From contig JBBDRD010000035.1 in NCBI GenBank assembly GCA_040905665.1, positions 192,927-256,926 of the forward strand: a stretch of DNA of 64,000 bases, written 5' to 3'. Below, in pieces: positions 1 to 7,025 of this stretch (the stretch's first letter is position 1; each line of letters opens with the position of its first letter). Under the pieces are notes generated by a model. The model saw only the letters and a program-made list of their open reading frames with translations. It was not told where the DNA came from and ran no database searches. Origin of the DNA: DASVCN01 sp040905665 (GTDB lineage: Bacteria; Deinococcota; Deinococci; Deinococcales; Trueperaceae). The position numbers and the translations under genes were made by a program.

Positions 1-62
1 GAACATCCAACTGGATCAGCTGTAACACAACAAAGAGGAACGAGTGTAGTACACTCCATAGT

Positions 63-290
63 ATGAGTCAGCAGAAACTGAGTGTCTCCGTCCCGTCATC
101 GTTGGCAAGGTTCGTGGACGAGTACAAGAGCGAGCACAACCTCAAAACGAAGAGTGGTGTCGTCGAACGAGCACTGGAAGTTCTCCGCGAGCAGGAACTC
201 GAACGTGCGTACGCTCAGGCCTCGCAAGAAACGGATCCCGTGTGGGAGGTGACAACCGGGGACGGTCTAACGGACGAAGACTGGTCATGA
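63..290 (+). CDS. MazE/CopG-type ribbon-helix-helix antitoxin
   Basis: A 75-residue protein whose first 45 residues read as a ribbon-helix-helix DNA-binding domain: a short beta strand (KLSVSVPSSLARFV), then helices with a KSGVVERALEVLRE segment. The acidic C-terminal tail (DGLTDEDWS) is of the kind that wraps a MazF toxin. The stop overlaps the start of the downstream mazF frame by 4 nt (ATGA). A TACACT -10 box at 50-55 lies 7 nt before the ATG with no Shine-Dalgarno, suggesting a leaderless mRNA. Antitoxins of this kind bind their toxin and repress their own operon. The family call is confident, the exact subfamily less so. Confidence 0.85.
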   Translation: MSQQKLSVSVPSSLARFVDEYKSEHNLKTKSGVVERALEVLREQELERAYAQASQETDPVWEVTTGDGLTDEDWS

Positions 291-597
291 CACGGCGCGA
301 CATCTACTACGCAGACCTCGGCCCCAGCATCGGCAGTGAGGCTAACAAGCGCCGGCCTTGCCTGATCGTTTCGAACGACGCCAACAATCGCAGTGGCAGC
401 CACTTACCAGCAACGTGAAACGGGTATACCCGTTCGAGGTTCTCCTCGCGACGGAACTCGGACGTCCAAGCAAGGTCCAGGCCAGTCAGGTTCGTACCAT
501 CAGCAAACAGCGCCTCGAGGGAGTCCCCCTGGCCAGGGTTGACACCAAGATCATGCATCTCGTTGACGAAGCGCTCCGCCTGCATCTGGGAGTGTAG
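287..597 (+). pseudogene. Frameshifted MazF-type endoribonuclease toxin
   Basis: The frame from ATG 287 encodes a typical MazF N-terminus (RRDIYYADLGPSIGSE, then RPCLIVSNDANNRSGS) and stops near 418. The rest of MazF continues in another frame: PLTSNVKRVYPFEVLL, then ARVDTKIMHLVDEALRLHLG, ending at 597. The hydrophobic strand expected between the two parts (like HVTVV) is missing, so a deletion of 1+3n bases near 398 explains the shift. MazF toxins cut mRNA at short motifs. Here the toxin is probably dead while its antitoxin frame is intact. A sequencing error is less likely because coding sequence, not just one base, is missing. Confidence 0.8.
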
Positions 598-603
598 GGG
601 CCG

Positions 604-816
604 GTGCCGACTTTCGTGCCCACTCGTCAGCCGGAACCCATACTCGGCACCCGAATCTTGGAGTTCGAAGCCAGGAGCGACCTCCAGGTGGTGGAGCGCC
701 TGGCTGACGGGCTCGGCACGCACAGCCGGGAGAAGCTGGCGGAAGATCTGGGCCTGAGCGTGGCGCGCGTACTCGATCTCAGCGGTATCAAGAGCAGCAC
801 TTCCCACGAGCGCAAA
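604..816 (+). pseudogene. Remnant of an Xre/MbcA/ParS-type antitoxin
   Basis: The open frame from about 604 encodes a segment (SDLQVVERLADGLG, then REKLAEDLGLSVARVLDL, then HERKK) that parallels the helix-turn-helix half of the intact Xre antitoxin at 9538-9987. There the matching part runs from GLPARAFDRFSSQIGV to ARRKEAEKPLD. After HERKK the similarity stops and the frame enters the antisense of a vapC remnant. No C-terminal toxin-binding half and no RES toxin follow. I read it as a truncated antitoxin. The resemblance is by eye and moderate. Confidence 0.45.
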
Positions 817-828
817 AAATGTTGGGTG

Positions 829-854
829 GGAATGATAAGTGGTATTATCATTCC
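829..854. repeat. Perfect 10-bp inverted repeat, possible terminator or operator
   Basis: GGAATGATAA at 829-838 and TTATCATTCC at 845-854 are exact reverse complements around a 6-nt loop. It sits between the Xre remnant (+) and the vapC remnant (-), and could end transcription for either or be an operator of a lost system. The 14-mer GGTATTATCATTCC of its right half recurs at 7808-7821, upstream of the tyrosine recombinase. Confidence 0.5.
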
Positions 855-858
855 TCTT

Positions 859-1269
859 TCAATCGTCGCTCGAGGGCAACCGGACCGTTTCCAGGTCGGT
901 GTGCTGGAAGTCGTCATCTACGAAGGCAAGCCGCTCATCGTGGTCCTTGGCCCGCGTATAGCTCATCACGCCGCCGAAATTTAGCTGCGCCTTGTGGCCC
1001 TGGCCCTTGCCGAACGTGATGTAGGCGTCCCGAGCCAACCGAGCCTGAGCCCCGGAAAACGGAACCAACTCGAGCATCAGCTCGTCGACCAGGTTCTCGA
1101 GCGCCTCCTTGAATTCGCCTCAGACTCGATCGGCCAGAAGCACCTGCGCTTCGACGAACGAGGGCGCCGCGAGAAATTTTCTGGCCTGACCGCGAAGAAA
1201 GTCGACGCTCGACTCCCAGCCCGGCTCGGCGAACGCGATGTGAAGCAGGACGCTGGTGTCGACTACCAC
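859..1269 (-). pseudogene. VapC PIN-domain toxin with an in-frame stop
   Basis: Read from GTG 1269 this is a PIN-domain toxin closely similar to the intact VapC at 3389-3793: VVVDTSVLLHIAFAEPGW, then APSFVEAQVLLADRV, then a TGA, then GEFKEALENLVDELMLELVPF and a complete C-terminus (GKGQGHKAQLNFGGVMSY, DDDFQHTDLETVRLP). Everything is in one frame except the single TGA, where a CGA (Arg) codon is plausible. PIN domains need several acidic residues for metal-dependent RNA cleavage. The first Asp and the later acidic cluster survive, so only the nonsense codon kills it. It lies beside a decayed antitoxin tail. Confidence 0.8.
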
Positions 1270-1375
1270 TACGGCATTCCCAGGTCGCTCTCGATCTCAT
1301 CCTTGCACGGTGCTTTGCCCAGGTGCTCCGGTCGGATGACAGTCTATGCACGCATTTCCTGAAACGCAAGCGGCG
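1269..1375 (-). pseudogene. Decayed C-terminal end of a VapB (Rv0623-type) antitoxin
   Basis: Directly upstream of the broken vapC, the minus strand encodes TVIRPEHLGKAPCKDEIESD followed by LGMP and a TAG overlapping the vapC GTG by one base. The intact antitoxin at 3793-4044 ends in the same way (SIKPEYMGRAPSKAEIETE, LGMP) with the same one-base overlap. Upstream of this tail there is an in-frame stop and no recognisable N-terminus. This is the partner of the dead toxin and shows that both came from a duplication of one vapBC locus. Confidence 0.6.
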
Positions 1376-1559
1376 GCAAGCGGTTCTTCAGGGGGCACTC
1401 GCCGATGCACATCGGGCTGGCCGAGCTATGACACCTAGAGGAAATTGATTTTACAGCCTCCATGGGGCATGTTCAAGCTTGCAGGACTGCTCGGTGCAGC
1501 CGATTGGTGTGCGCTACCCGAAACTGGCATCTGCTGTAGCATAGGCCAAGGAGGAGGTC

Positions 1560-1793
1560 GTGGCGACAGAGCGGCAAGTCAAGCTGTTCAGGAACGGGCG
1601 GAATCAGGCAGTACGAATTCCTCGAGAGTTCGAGCTTCCGGGGGAGGATGCGATCATACGCAGGGAGGGCAATTCCTTGATTATCGAACCCTCGCCTCCC
1701 CGTTCGTTATTGGCTCTTCTCGATTCGCTGGAGCCCCTCGACGAGGAGTTCCCAGAAATCCTCGATCCGCCTCCGGAGCAGTTCGACCTCTGA
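1560..1793 (+). CDS. VapB antitoxin with AbrB-type swapped-hairpin domain
   Basis: A 77-residue protein: residues 5-45 (VKLFRNGRNQAVRIPREFEL, then DAIIRREGNSLIIEP) form an AbrB/SpoVT DNA-binding domain and the rest (LLALLDSLEPLDEEFPEILD) is an acidic toxin-binding tail. It starts at GTG 1560 behind a strong AGGAGGAGG ribosome site. The stop overlaps the vapC start in TGATG. Such proteins neutralise VapC and repress their own operon by binding inverted repeats near the promoter. It appears intact. Confidence 0.9.
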   Translation: MATERQVKLFRNGRNQAVRIPREFELPGEDAIIRREGNSLIIEPSPPRSLLALLDSLEPLDEEFPEILDPPPEQFDL

Positions 1794-2200
1794 TGCGGTA
1801 CCTCCTCGATACCAATATCGTTTCGGATCTGGTGCGGAATCCACATGGAACCGTAATGGAGCGGATTCGAGAGGTTGGAGAAGAGCAGATATTTACCAGC
1901 ATAGTCGTCGCGGCCGAACTGCGTTTCGGAGCCAAGAAGAAGGATTCTCCGCGCCTTACGGCTCAAGTCGAGAAGGTGCTGACAGCCCTCCTGATCCAGC
2001 CGTTGGACGTGCCGGCAGATGTCTCCTACGGAGAGATTAGGACACGTCTCGAACAGGAGGGCCGGATTATAGGAGGACACGATCTTCTCATAGCGGCTCA
2101 GGCATTGGCGGAGGAATGCACTCTCGTTACGGACAACGAGCGTCAATTTGCCAGAGTCGATGGCCTCCGCCTCGAGAACTGGTTGCACTCAATCAGATAG
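1793..2200 (+). CDS. vapC: VapC PIN-domain endoribonuclease toxin
   Basis: A 135-residue PIN-domain protein, normal for VapC/FitB. The N-terminal metal-binding Asp is in RYLLDTNIVSDLVRN, a Glu in VVAAELRFGAKK, and Asp residues in GGHDLLIAAQALA and TLVTDNERQFARV, giving a full acidic site. VapC toxins cut tRNA or rRNA when not held by VapB. The ATG overlaps the vapB stop by one base, so the pair is translationally coupled. The 3' end touches the truncated end of the oppositely oriented vapC remnant at 2195-2336. The toxin appears functional. Confidence 0.9.
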   Translation: MRYLLDTNIVSDLVRNPHGTVMERIREVGEEQIFTSIVVAAELRFGAKKKDSPRLTAQVEKVLTALLIQPLDVPADVSYGEIRTRLEQEGRIIGGHDLLIAAQALAEECTLVTDNERQFARVDGLRLENWLHSIR

Positions 2201-2336
2201 ACAACGTTCTCGAGCGCGTGACCGCACAGGGCGGCGCGATTGTCGGCAAGGAGCAGCTCGAGAGAGGTCGAGACACCCCTTTCCCACTCCTCAGATAGTC
2301 GGTCCAGGCACTGGCGTCTACCAGTACGAGACTCAA
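2195..2336 (-). pseudogene. Truncated and frameshifted VapC toxin
   Basis: After the antitoxin at 2333-2554 a toxin frame begins at TTG 2336 (overlapping the antitoxin TGA) with LVLVDASAWTDYLRSGKGVS, a PIN N-terminus including its first Asp. The homology then moves to another frame (LELLLADNRAALCGHALENV) and ends at about 2195, where the 3' end of the opposite vapC begins. The remaining two thirds of the PIN domain and three of its acidic residues are gone. The antitoxin upstream therefore has no functional partner here. Confidence 0.7.
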
Positions 2337-2554
2337 CTCTCCTCCCCGACGAGGCCTCGGACGCGCTCCAAGTCGGAACCTTCGAGCTCTTCGTTGCTGG
2401 GGAGGTGCCGGAGCTTCCCACGAAGACGATAGAAGCGACGGACGTGTTCTGCCCGGATGAACTCCTTGATTGCAAGGTTTACCGCTTCGGTGCGATTCCG
2501 AGTGCCTGCCATCCGCATCAACTCGTCGAACGACTCGTCGTCGATTGAGATCAT
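2333..2554 (-). CDS. VapB-family antitoxin (short RHH type)
   Basis: A 73-residue protein of the short VapB family: MISIDDESFDELMRMAGTRN and TEAVNLAIKEFIRAEHVRRF make the strand-helix-helix part, followed by a basic/aromatic linker (YRLRGKLRH) and an acidic end. The start lies behind GGCGGAGAA. The downstream toxin is broken, so this is an orphan antitoxin that could still act on related VapC proteins or as a repressor. Confidence 0.8.
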   Translation of the reverse strand: MISIDDESFDELMRMAGTRNRTEAVNLAIKEFIRAEHVRRFYRLRGKLRHLPSNEELEGSDLERVRGLVGEES

Positions 2555-2600
2555 TTCTCCGCCACCGGCGCACTCGCCTTACGGTAGCCTTCTGCGATCC

Positions 2601-3026
2601 CTATGTGTCCGGCAAATACGTGCTGTTGGCATCGGCGGCCATCGCAGCCTCGTGAAGCCTCTTATCACTTGTAACCAATGGGAGTCCCGAGCGGAGCACG
2701 ATCCCGAGGTGCAAGGCGTCGCCCGCCCGAAGCGACCCTTCAAGTGGTAGTGCTTTGCGAGCCGTGATGAAATCGGTCGAAGTCAGGGAAATGGAGCGGT
2801 AACGCGCTTCGCGGCGATCTGCCTCGTATGAATTCAAGGCGAGCCTTGCGCTCTCCAGAGGCAACCGCCGCGTTCTCACCAGGACCGCAAGTGCGCTCTT
2901 CCCTTCCAGGTCCACCCAATCGCTTACGGTGGCGGCTTGTGCCTGACTGCTGTAAAACGCCAGAGCCTGCGGAGTGAAGGCATCCTCGACATAAAGCGAA
3001 AGCATGACGCTCGTGTCGAAGTACAT
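2601..3026 (-). CDS. VapC-like PIN-domain toxin
   Basis: A 141-residue PIN-domain protein. MYFDTSVMLSLYVEDAFTPQ carries the first Asp, VDLEGKSALAVLVR the Glu, RAGDALHLGIVL the third acidic residue and LVTSDKRLHEAA the fourth, so the catalytic set is complete. ATG 3026 lies a few bases after the stop of the Phd-type antitoxin (3030-3260), forming a normal antitoxin-toxin pair on the minus strand. It is predicted to be a metal-dependent RNase; the target cannot be read from sequence. Confidence 0.85.
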   Translation of the reverse strand: MYFDTSVMLSLYVEDAFTPQALAFYSSQAQAATVSDWVDLEGKSALAVLVRTRRLPLESARLALNSYEADRREARYRSISLTSTDFITARKALPLEGSLRAGDALHLGIVLRSGLPLVTSDKRLHEAAMAADANSTYLPDT

Positions 3027-3029
3027 CCG

Positions 3030-3260
3030 CTAGTAGCGCTCTTCGTCTCGAGCGAGAAGCACTCCATTGTCCACCGGCACTTCACTCACCTTGCCTCGAA
3101 CAGTGGCCAGATGCTCAAGATCGAGAGTAGGAAGTTCGCTGGTGGGGCCCAGCTCAGCAACTGGACGGCCCCGCCGAGTAATTGTGATTCTCTCACCGCG
3201 AGCCGCACGCTCCAGCAACTCAGCAAAAGAGCGGCGAGCGGCGCTGTACGTTACTTCCAT
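3030..3260 (-). CDS. Phd/YefM-family antitoxin
   Basis: A 76-residue antitoxin: VTYSAARRSFAELLERAARG and ERITITRRGRPVAELGP are the conserved Phd/YefM DNA-binding fold, followed by a toxin-binding tail. I chose ATG 3260 and not the longer upstream frame because the domain begins there and a TACAAT -10 box (3266-3271, complement) ends 5 nt before it, implying a leaderless start. It is paired with the PIN toxin at 2601-3026. Phd proteins bind operator palindromes and cover the toxin's active site. Confidence 0.85.
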   Translation of the reverse strand: MEVTYSAARRSFAELLERAARGERITITRRGRPVAELGPTSELPTLDLEHLATVRGKVSEVPVDNGVLLARDEERY

Positions 3261-3388
3261 GTCTAATTGTACCACATGCTTGTACGCTTGGCTGATACCG
3301 GCACGCGGACGCTGGAGCAGCGCTTCCAGGCTCCCGAGGAAAAGCGTTGCAGGCAAATGACGTTTCGGCTGCCCAATCCACTATGCCC

Positions 3389-3793
3389 TCACTCGAGGGG
3401 CAACCGCACACTGTCCAGGTCGGTGTGGTTGAAGTCGTCGCCTACGAACACGAGCTTCTCACGGCGGTCCTTCGCCAGCGCGTAACTGAGCACGTCTCCG
3501 TAGTTGAGCTGAGCTCGGTGACCCTGGCCCTTGCCATACGTCAGATATGCTGCCTGCGCAAGGCCCGCCTGCCTGACGGTGAACGGAACGACCTCGAGCA
3601 TCAGATCGCCCACGAGTTCCTGCAGAACTTCGAATGACCCGACTCGCGTGCGCCCCGCCAACACGGCTTGCGCTTCGACGACCGACGGCGCCGCGACCAG
3701 TCGCGACTGTTGGCTCAGCAGAAACGCGACGCTACCTTCCCAGCCAGGCTCTGCGAACGCGACGTGCAACACTACACTGGTATCGACAACCAC
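3389..3793 (-). CDS. vapC: VapC PIN-domain toxin (intact paralogue of the 859-1269 remnant)
   Basis: A 134-residue PIN-domain toxin starting at GTG 3793, one base overlapping the VapB stop. MVVDTSVVLHVAFAEPGW holds the first Asp, APSVVEAQAVLAG the Glu, LNYGDVLSYALAKD the third and FVGDDFNHTDLDSV the last acidic residues, so the active site is complete. The remnant at 859-1269 is nearly the same protein with a nonsense codon, so the two come from a recent duplication. Predicted role: RNase released when VapB is degraded. Confidence 0.9.
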   Translation of the reverse strand: MVVDTSVVLHVAFAEPGWEGSVAFLLSQQSRLVAAPSVVEAQAVLAGRTRVGSFEVLQELVGDLMLEVVPFTVRQAGLAQAAYLTYGKGQGHRAQLNYGDVLSYALAKDRREKLVFVGDDFNHTDLDSVRLPLE

Positions 3794-4044
3794 TACGGCA
3801 TCCCGAGTTCCGTCTCGATCTCGGCCTTGCTAGGTGCTCTCCCCATATACTCCGGCTTGATCGAGGCATGGACCTTCTGCCTTATCGTGCCCAGCGCCGC
3901 CTCCACCTCCGCAGACGCCATGAGCTTCTCGCGATAAAGCTCCAAAGCGTGAATGATGGCCTCGGTCTTGCCCTGGCCCGTGAATGCCGTCACTTGCTCC
4001 AGCAGCTCCGCAGCTGTGTCGTTCTTGACGCTGAACTGTCGCAT
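3793..4044 (-). CDS. vapB: VapB antitoxin, Rv0623 family
   Basis: An 83-residue protein: MRQFSVKNDTAAELLEQVTA and GKTEAIIHALELYREKL are the typical N-terminus of Rv0623-type VapB antitoxins, followed by a basic toxin-wrapping tail ending LGMP. I chose ATG 4044 over an upstream in-frame ATG because the domain starts there and TAAGAT (4050-4055, complement) lies 5 nt upstream as a leaderless -10 box. It is directly coupled to vapC. A decayed copy of its tail is at 1269-1375. Confidence 0.88.
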   Translation of the reverse strand: MRQFSVKNDTAAELLEQVTAFTGQGKTEAIIHALELYREKLMASAEVEAALGTIRQKVHASIKPEYMGRAPSKAEIETELGMP

Positions 4045-4226
4045 ATCGCATCTTAGCATGGATTCTAGAAATGGGGAGCGTGTTCTAGACTCACCTCTGG
4101 CCAAGCTCGGCGACACCCTGCCCTTAAGCTACCCGCGTACAGCGGATTCTAAGGAGGAATTCGCTGCCACCAGAAAAAGCTCGCGTCACAATATCGTCAT
4201 GTAAGAATCACGCAGAAGGAGGCGAG

Positions 4227-4694
4227 GTGAGTATTCGTGTTGCAGTCCCGGAAGACGCTTCCGCGATCGGTCGCGTCCATGTCGACTCCTGGCGCACCAC
4301 TTACCAGGGTCTCCTTCCGGACTCCATGCTCGACAACCTGTCCGTGGAGCAACGCGAAGCAAGCTGGCGGCAGCAGATAGGTACGCAGTCGTCAGATGCA
4401 TTCCGAGGCTGCGTATTCGTTGCGGACGATTCTCATGGACAACTCGTCGGATTCGCCTCGGGAGGTTCCGGGCGAGAGCAAGACTTGCCCTTTGAGGCGG
4501 AACTCTACGCCATCTACCTACTGCACGAGCATCAAGGCCAAGGCACTCGACGCGCACTCACTAACCGAGTCGTCGATTACCTACGGAGACACGGGCATGA
4601 CTCCATGCGGGTCTGGGTGCTAAAAGGCAACCCGGCCGAAGCGTTCTACGAGCGCCTAGGAGGGAAGCCGGTCGGACACAAGACCATCACTTGA
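4227..4694 (+). CDS. GNAT-family N-acetyltransferase
   Basis: A 155-residue GNAT protein with GTG start behind AGAAGGAGG. IRVAVPEDASAIGRVHVDSW is the usual N-terminal strand-helix, AELYAIYLLHEHQGQGTRRA is the acetyl-CoA pyrophosphate-binding loop (Q-x-x-G-x-G/R type), and VWVLKGNPAEAFYERLGG is the last conserved motif. It stops just after GHKTIT, about 15-20 residues shorter than many relatives, which usually continue with one more strand, so a small 3' truncation is possible. It probably transfers acetyl groups to a small molecule or protein amine. It stands alone as cargo between toxin-antitoxin loci. Confidence 0.8.
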   Translation: MSIRVAVPEDASAIGRVHVDSWRTTYQGLLPDSMLDNLSVEQREASWRQQIGTQSSDAFRGCVFVADDSHGQLVGFASGGSGREQDLPFEAELYAIYLLHEHQGQGTRRALTNRVVDYLRRHGHDSMRVWVLKGNPAEAFYERLGGKPVGHKTIT

Positions 4695-4823
4695 CCTTGC
4701 CGCTCGCAGTGAAGGTCTCACCGGCAGCCTGACCAAGGCCGGGCCGATTCATCTCGTCGTACCCCTCTTCCTCGCCCTCAGCGCTGCGAACAGAGGAATG
4801 TCATCCTGCCGCGAGCGGCCCGT

Positions 4824-5450
4824 CTAGCCGGCCAGCGGGTCGGCGAGCTCGTCGAGATGATCGACAGTCAGGCCGTAGCGGGCTAGAGTGTTGACGTACG
4901 TGGTAAGCGCACGGTGGAAGCTCAAGGTTGCGCCTCTGGCGTGGGGCGTGACGTCGGAATAGGCCTTCATCGGCACACCCGACTCGCTAAGATAGCTGTC
5001 GACGCGCCGGTAGGTGAGCTTGCGCGAGCGGTCGTAGCCCCAACCGCTCCGCCTTGGCACCCTGAAGCAGGGGTGCGTCATGAAGATGACGAGACGGCCG
5101 TTCGGTCTCAGCACGCTACTCACCGAGCCGACCACGCCGTCCAGCGGATCCATGTCCTGGATGCTGAGCATGAAGACCGCCACGTCGAAACTCTCCGGCG
5201 AGACACCGGCCACTGCCAGCAGATCACGAGAGTCACCCAGCACAAACCTTGCCTCCTCGCCATGAAACTTTTGTGCCAGAGCGAGAAGCCTCGGACTGGC
5301 ATCGACGCCCAGGTAGCTCCCTTTGGCGGCAAGGACGTGCGGCGCGAGCACACCCTGGCCGCAACCGACATCGAGTACTCGCTCGCCACGACGAAGCTGC
5401 GCCAGCCGCAAGATAGTGGGGATCCCGGCTTTGCGGTTCTTCTTGACCAT
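4824..5450 (-). CDS. Class I SAM-dependent methyltransferase, probably frameshifted near its N-terminus
   Basis: A 208-residue Rossmann methyltransferase: motif I is VLDVGCGQGVLAPHV, an acidic strand end is YLGVDASPRLLALA, and the post-motif region is FDVAVFMLSIQDMDPLDGVV followed by LRPNGRLVIFMTHPCFRVP. Its substrate cannot be told. Relatives usually begin about 25-30 residues earlier with a W-D-x-V-A segment. Such a segment (LDQSSWDSVAAG, then NSFHR) is present in a different frame from ATG 5529, so a frameshift near 5455-5480 probably split a gene of 4824-5529. If so the product may be inactive, although motif I lies in the intact part. Confidence 0.65.
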   Translation of the reverse strand: MVKKNRKAGIPTILRLAQLRRGERVLDVGCGQGVLAPHVLAAKGSYLGVDASPRLLALAQKFHGEEARFVLGDSRDLLAVAGVSPESFDVAVFMLSIQDMDPLDGVVGSVSSVLRPNGRLVIFMTHPCFRVPRRSGWGYDRSRKLTYRRVDSYLSESGVPMKAYSDVTPHARGATLSFHRALTTYVNTLARYGLTVDHLDELADPLAG

Positions 5451-5561
5451 CGCGGGGCGCCCTGTGGAACGAATTCGAGGCGCTGCCGGCTGCGACCGAG
5501 TCCCACGAGGACTGGTCCAACCGCGACATGCACGCGTGCTACTTGGAGGCTGAGGACGACC

Positions 5562-5948
5562 TCACCACAGCGTCATGACTTCATACCTTTTCACGATCTC
5601 GTCATTCGTTGCGAGAAGTGCGCCTTCGCTTTTCGCCTGCGCTATCAGCAATCGGTCAAACGGGTCGTGGTGATGCTCGGGCAGGTCGTACTCGGCTACG
5701 GCGTGAGCCATCGTAACCGGAAGTACCTTGAATGCGTGGAGAGCGAGCATTCGGGCCATGAAGGTCGACGGTTTCTCCGAAAGGCGGAGTCGGCCTAGAC
5801 GCGCCTTGATGGCTATTTCCCAACCGTTGACCGCGCTCACCAAGACGTCATTCGACTTGGCGGAGATTGCCCGCCGGGCAGTTTCGGACAAACGCTGACT
5901 ATCGGCGCACCACCAAAGGAAAGTGTGAGTATCCAGCAGGAGCTTCAT
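5562..5948 (-). CDS. VapC-like PIN-domain toxin
   Basis: A 128-residue PIN-domain protein of the kind paired with Phd antitoxins. MKLLLDTHTFLWWCADSQRL has the first Asp, VNGWEIAIKARLGRL the Glu, and HHHDPFDRLLIAQAKSEG and LLATNDEIVKRYEV the last acidic residues. I chose ATG 5948 because it overlaps the antitoxin stop by 4 nt (ATGA) and starts the domain; the frame extends upstream only as antitoxin shadow. It appears complete and coupled to the antitoxin at 5945-6172. Confidence 0.88.
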   Translation of the reverse strand: MKLLLDTHTFLWWCADSQRLSETARRAISAKSNDVLVSAVNGWEIAIKARLGRLRLSEKPSTFMARMLALHAFKVLPVTMAHAVAEYDLPEHHHDPFDRLLIAQAKSEGALLATNDEIVKRYEVMTLW

Positions 5949-6172
5949 TCGAAGGATCCCCGAATAGCGTCGGGGAGCGGATCGAAGAAATTCTCCGGAA
6001 CCTCGAGGCCCTCTGCCCCACCAGGCAGGCGATCCCCTTTCGAGGTGAGTGGACACAGCTTGGCCACCGGTTCTCCCGCCCTAGCAATGACAATCTCCTC
6101 GCCCAGGGCTACACGTTCCAAGAGCTTCGACAAATGCGTCTTGGCCTCGTGAATGTTCACCGATGTCGCCAT
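5945..6172 (-). CDS. Phd/YefM-family antitoxin
   Basis: A 75-residue antitoxin starting MATSVNIHEAKTHLSKLLER, then VALGEEIVIARAGEPVAKL, the conserved Phd/YefM domain, with a proline-rich tail. A TATAGT box (6179-6184, complement) ends 6 nt before ATG 6172, so the mRNA is probably leaderless; that is why I prefer this start to the longer frame reaching 6301. It is coupled by ATGA to the PIN toxin downstream. Confidence 0.87.
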   Translation of the reverse strand: MATSVNIHEAKTHLSKLLERVALGEEIVIARAGEPVAKLCPLTSKGDRLPGGAEGLEVPENFFDPLPDAIRGSFE

Positions 6173-6189
6173 GCCCTCACTATAGACTA

Positions 6190-6628
6190 AACAGTGGACT
6201 AAGCCTCGCATCCAGCATTGAACTTGATGACGGATGACGTGATCTTCATGGTTCCAGGGCAAGAGCCGTTCGGTAAGGACGTGTTCGCCGCAACCTCCCA
6301 CAAGATGAAGGGCATGCGAATGGATGGAAGCAGCGAGATCCGGGAGCTCCGGTCATCGGTGACTGGGCATAACTACGTAATTACCTCGAGATGACGATGT
6401 CTCCGCCAGAAGGGGGACGGCCGATACGCCGCACCGGTTATACGCTCTCCTCTCGGTTCTGCGTAAAGAGCCGGACGGGCATTGGCGCCTCGCTCGCGAT
6501 GCTAAGACCATAAATCAGTAAATCAGTGTTTGTCGGCGATCAATCAGTACCGATCAGCGCCGGAAGTGAATCAAGTCCAGATCTTCGAGTACCTGATAGT
6601 GCTTGAAGGAAAGCTATAGATGCTCGAG
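6190..6628. other. Stretch without a recognisable gene
   Basis: Between the phd-vapC pair and the orphan phd I see no gene I recognise. One short plus-strand frame (ATG near 6230, about 54 codons, reaching a TGA near 6395) has no familiar motif. The minus strand downstream of the orphan phd has stops almost at once, so no toxin follows it. Probably decayed accessory DNA. Confidence 0.4.
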
Positions 6629-6823
6629 TTAGTAGCGACTTTTCCGTAACCGCTCGATATGCGAGTTCACGTCCTCGACGGTCTCACGATCTCGCCACAT
6701 CCCGAACAGAGGAGAATCCTCGACAGTGCCGGAGGCGGCTGCATTGCCGATGGCCGTTAGCCGGGCTTTGGGCTGCCCGCGATAACTGATAATCACTTCT
6801 TCACCAAGCGCGACGGTTTCCAA
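6629..6823 (-). CDS. Orphan, N-terminally short Phd/YefM-type antitoxin
   Basis: The frame from TTG 6823 reads LETVALGEEVIISYRGQPKA, the second half of the Phd/YefM DNA-binding domain, then an acidic/basic tail (EDVNSHIERLRKSRY). In the same frame upstream, TDTKRI precedes it and a TGA follows after about 18 codons, with no ATG, so the first strand and helix of the domain appear to be lost. No PIN or RelE toxin follows. I regard it as a relic or weakly expressed orphan. Confidence 0.55.
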   Translation of the reverse strand: METVALGEEVIISYRGQPKARLTAIGNAAASGTVEDSPLFGMWRDRETVEDVNSHIERLRKSRY

Positions 6824-7025
6824 TATCCGCTTGGTATCGGTCCGCGTTGCTTTGTCGGGTCAAGCATCTACTGAAAACGAATAAAGCGAACTCGCCGATC
6901 CGACACGCTTACATGAATGAAGGCGGCTGCGTCATTCACCTAGATCCCCCGTCCAGTGATCGCTGCATTCCTATAATTGCCTACTACGGAACCCGTGCAA
7001 AGGTGCGCGCTCCTAGACTGGCAGC

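Noticed and set aside
307..807. A 166-codon minus-strand frame opposite mazF
   Set aside because: It is antisense to recognisable MazF sequence and has no start signal or known motif.
2195..2336. A complete small toxin read through the vapB-vapC overlap
   Set aside because: Two frames are needed, and the last two thirds of the PIN domain are absent.
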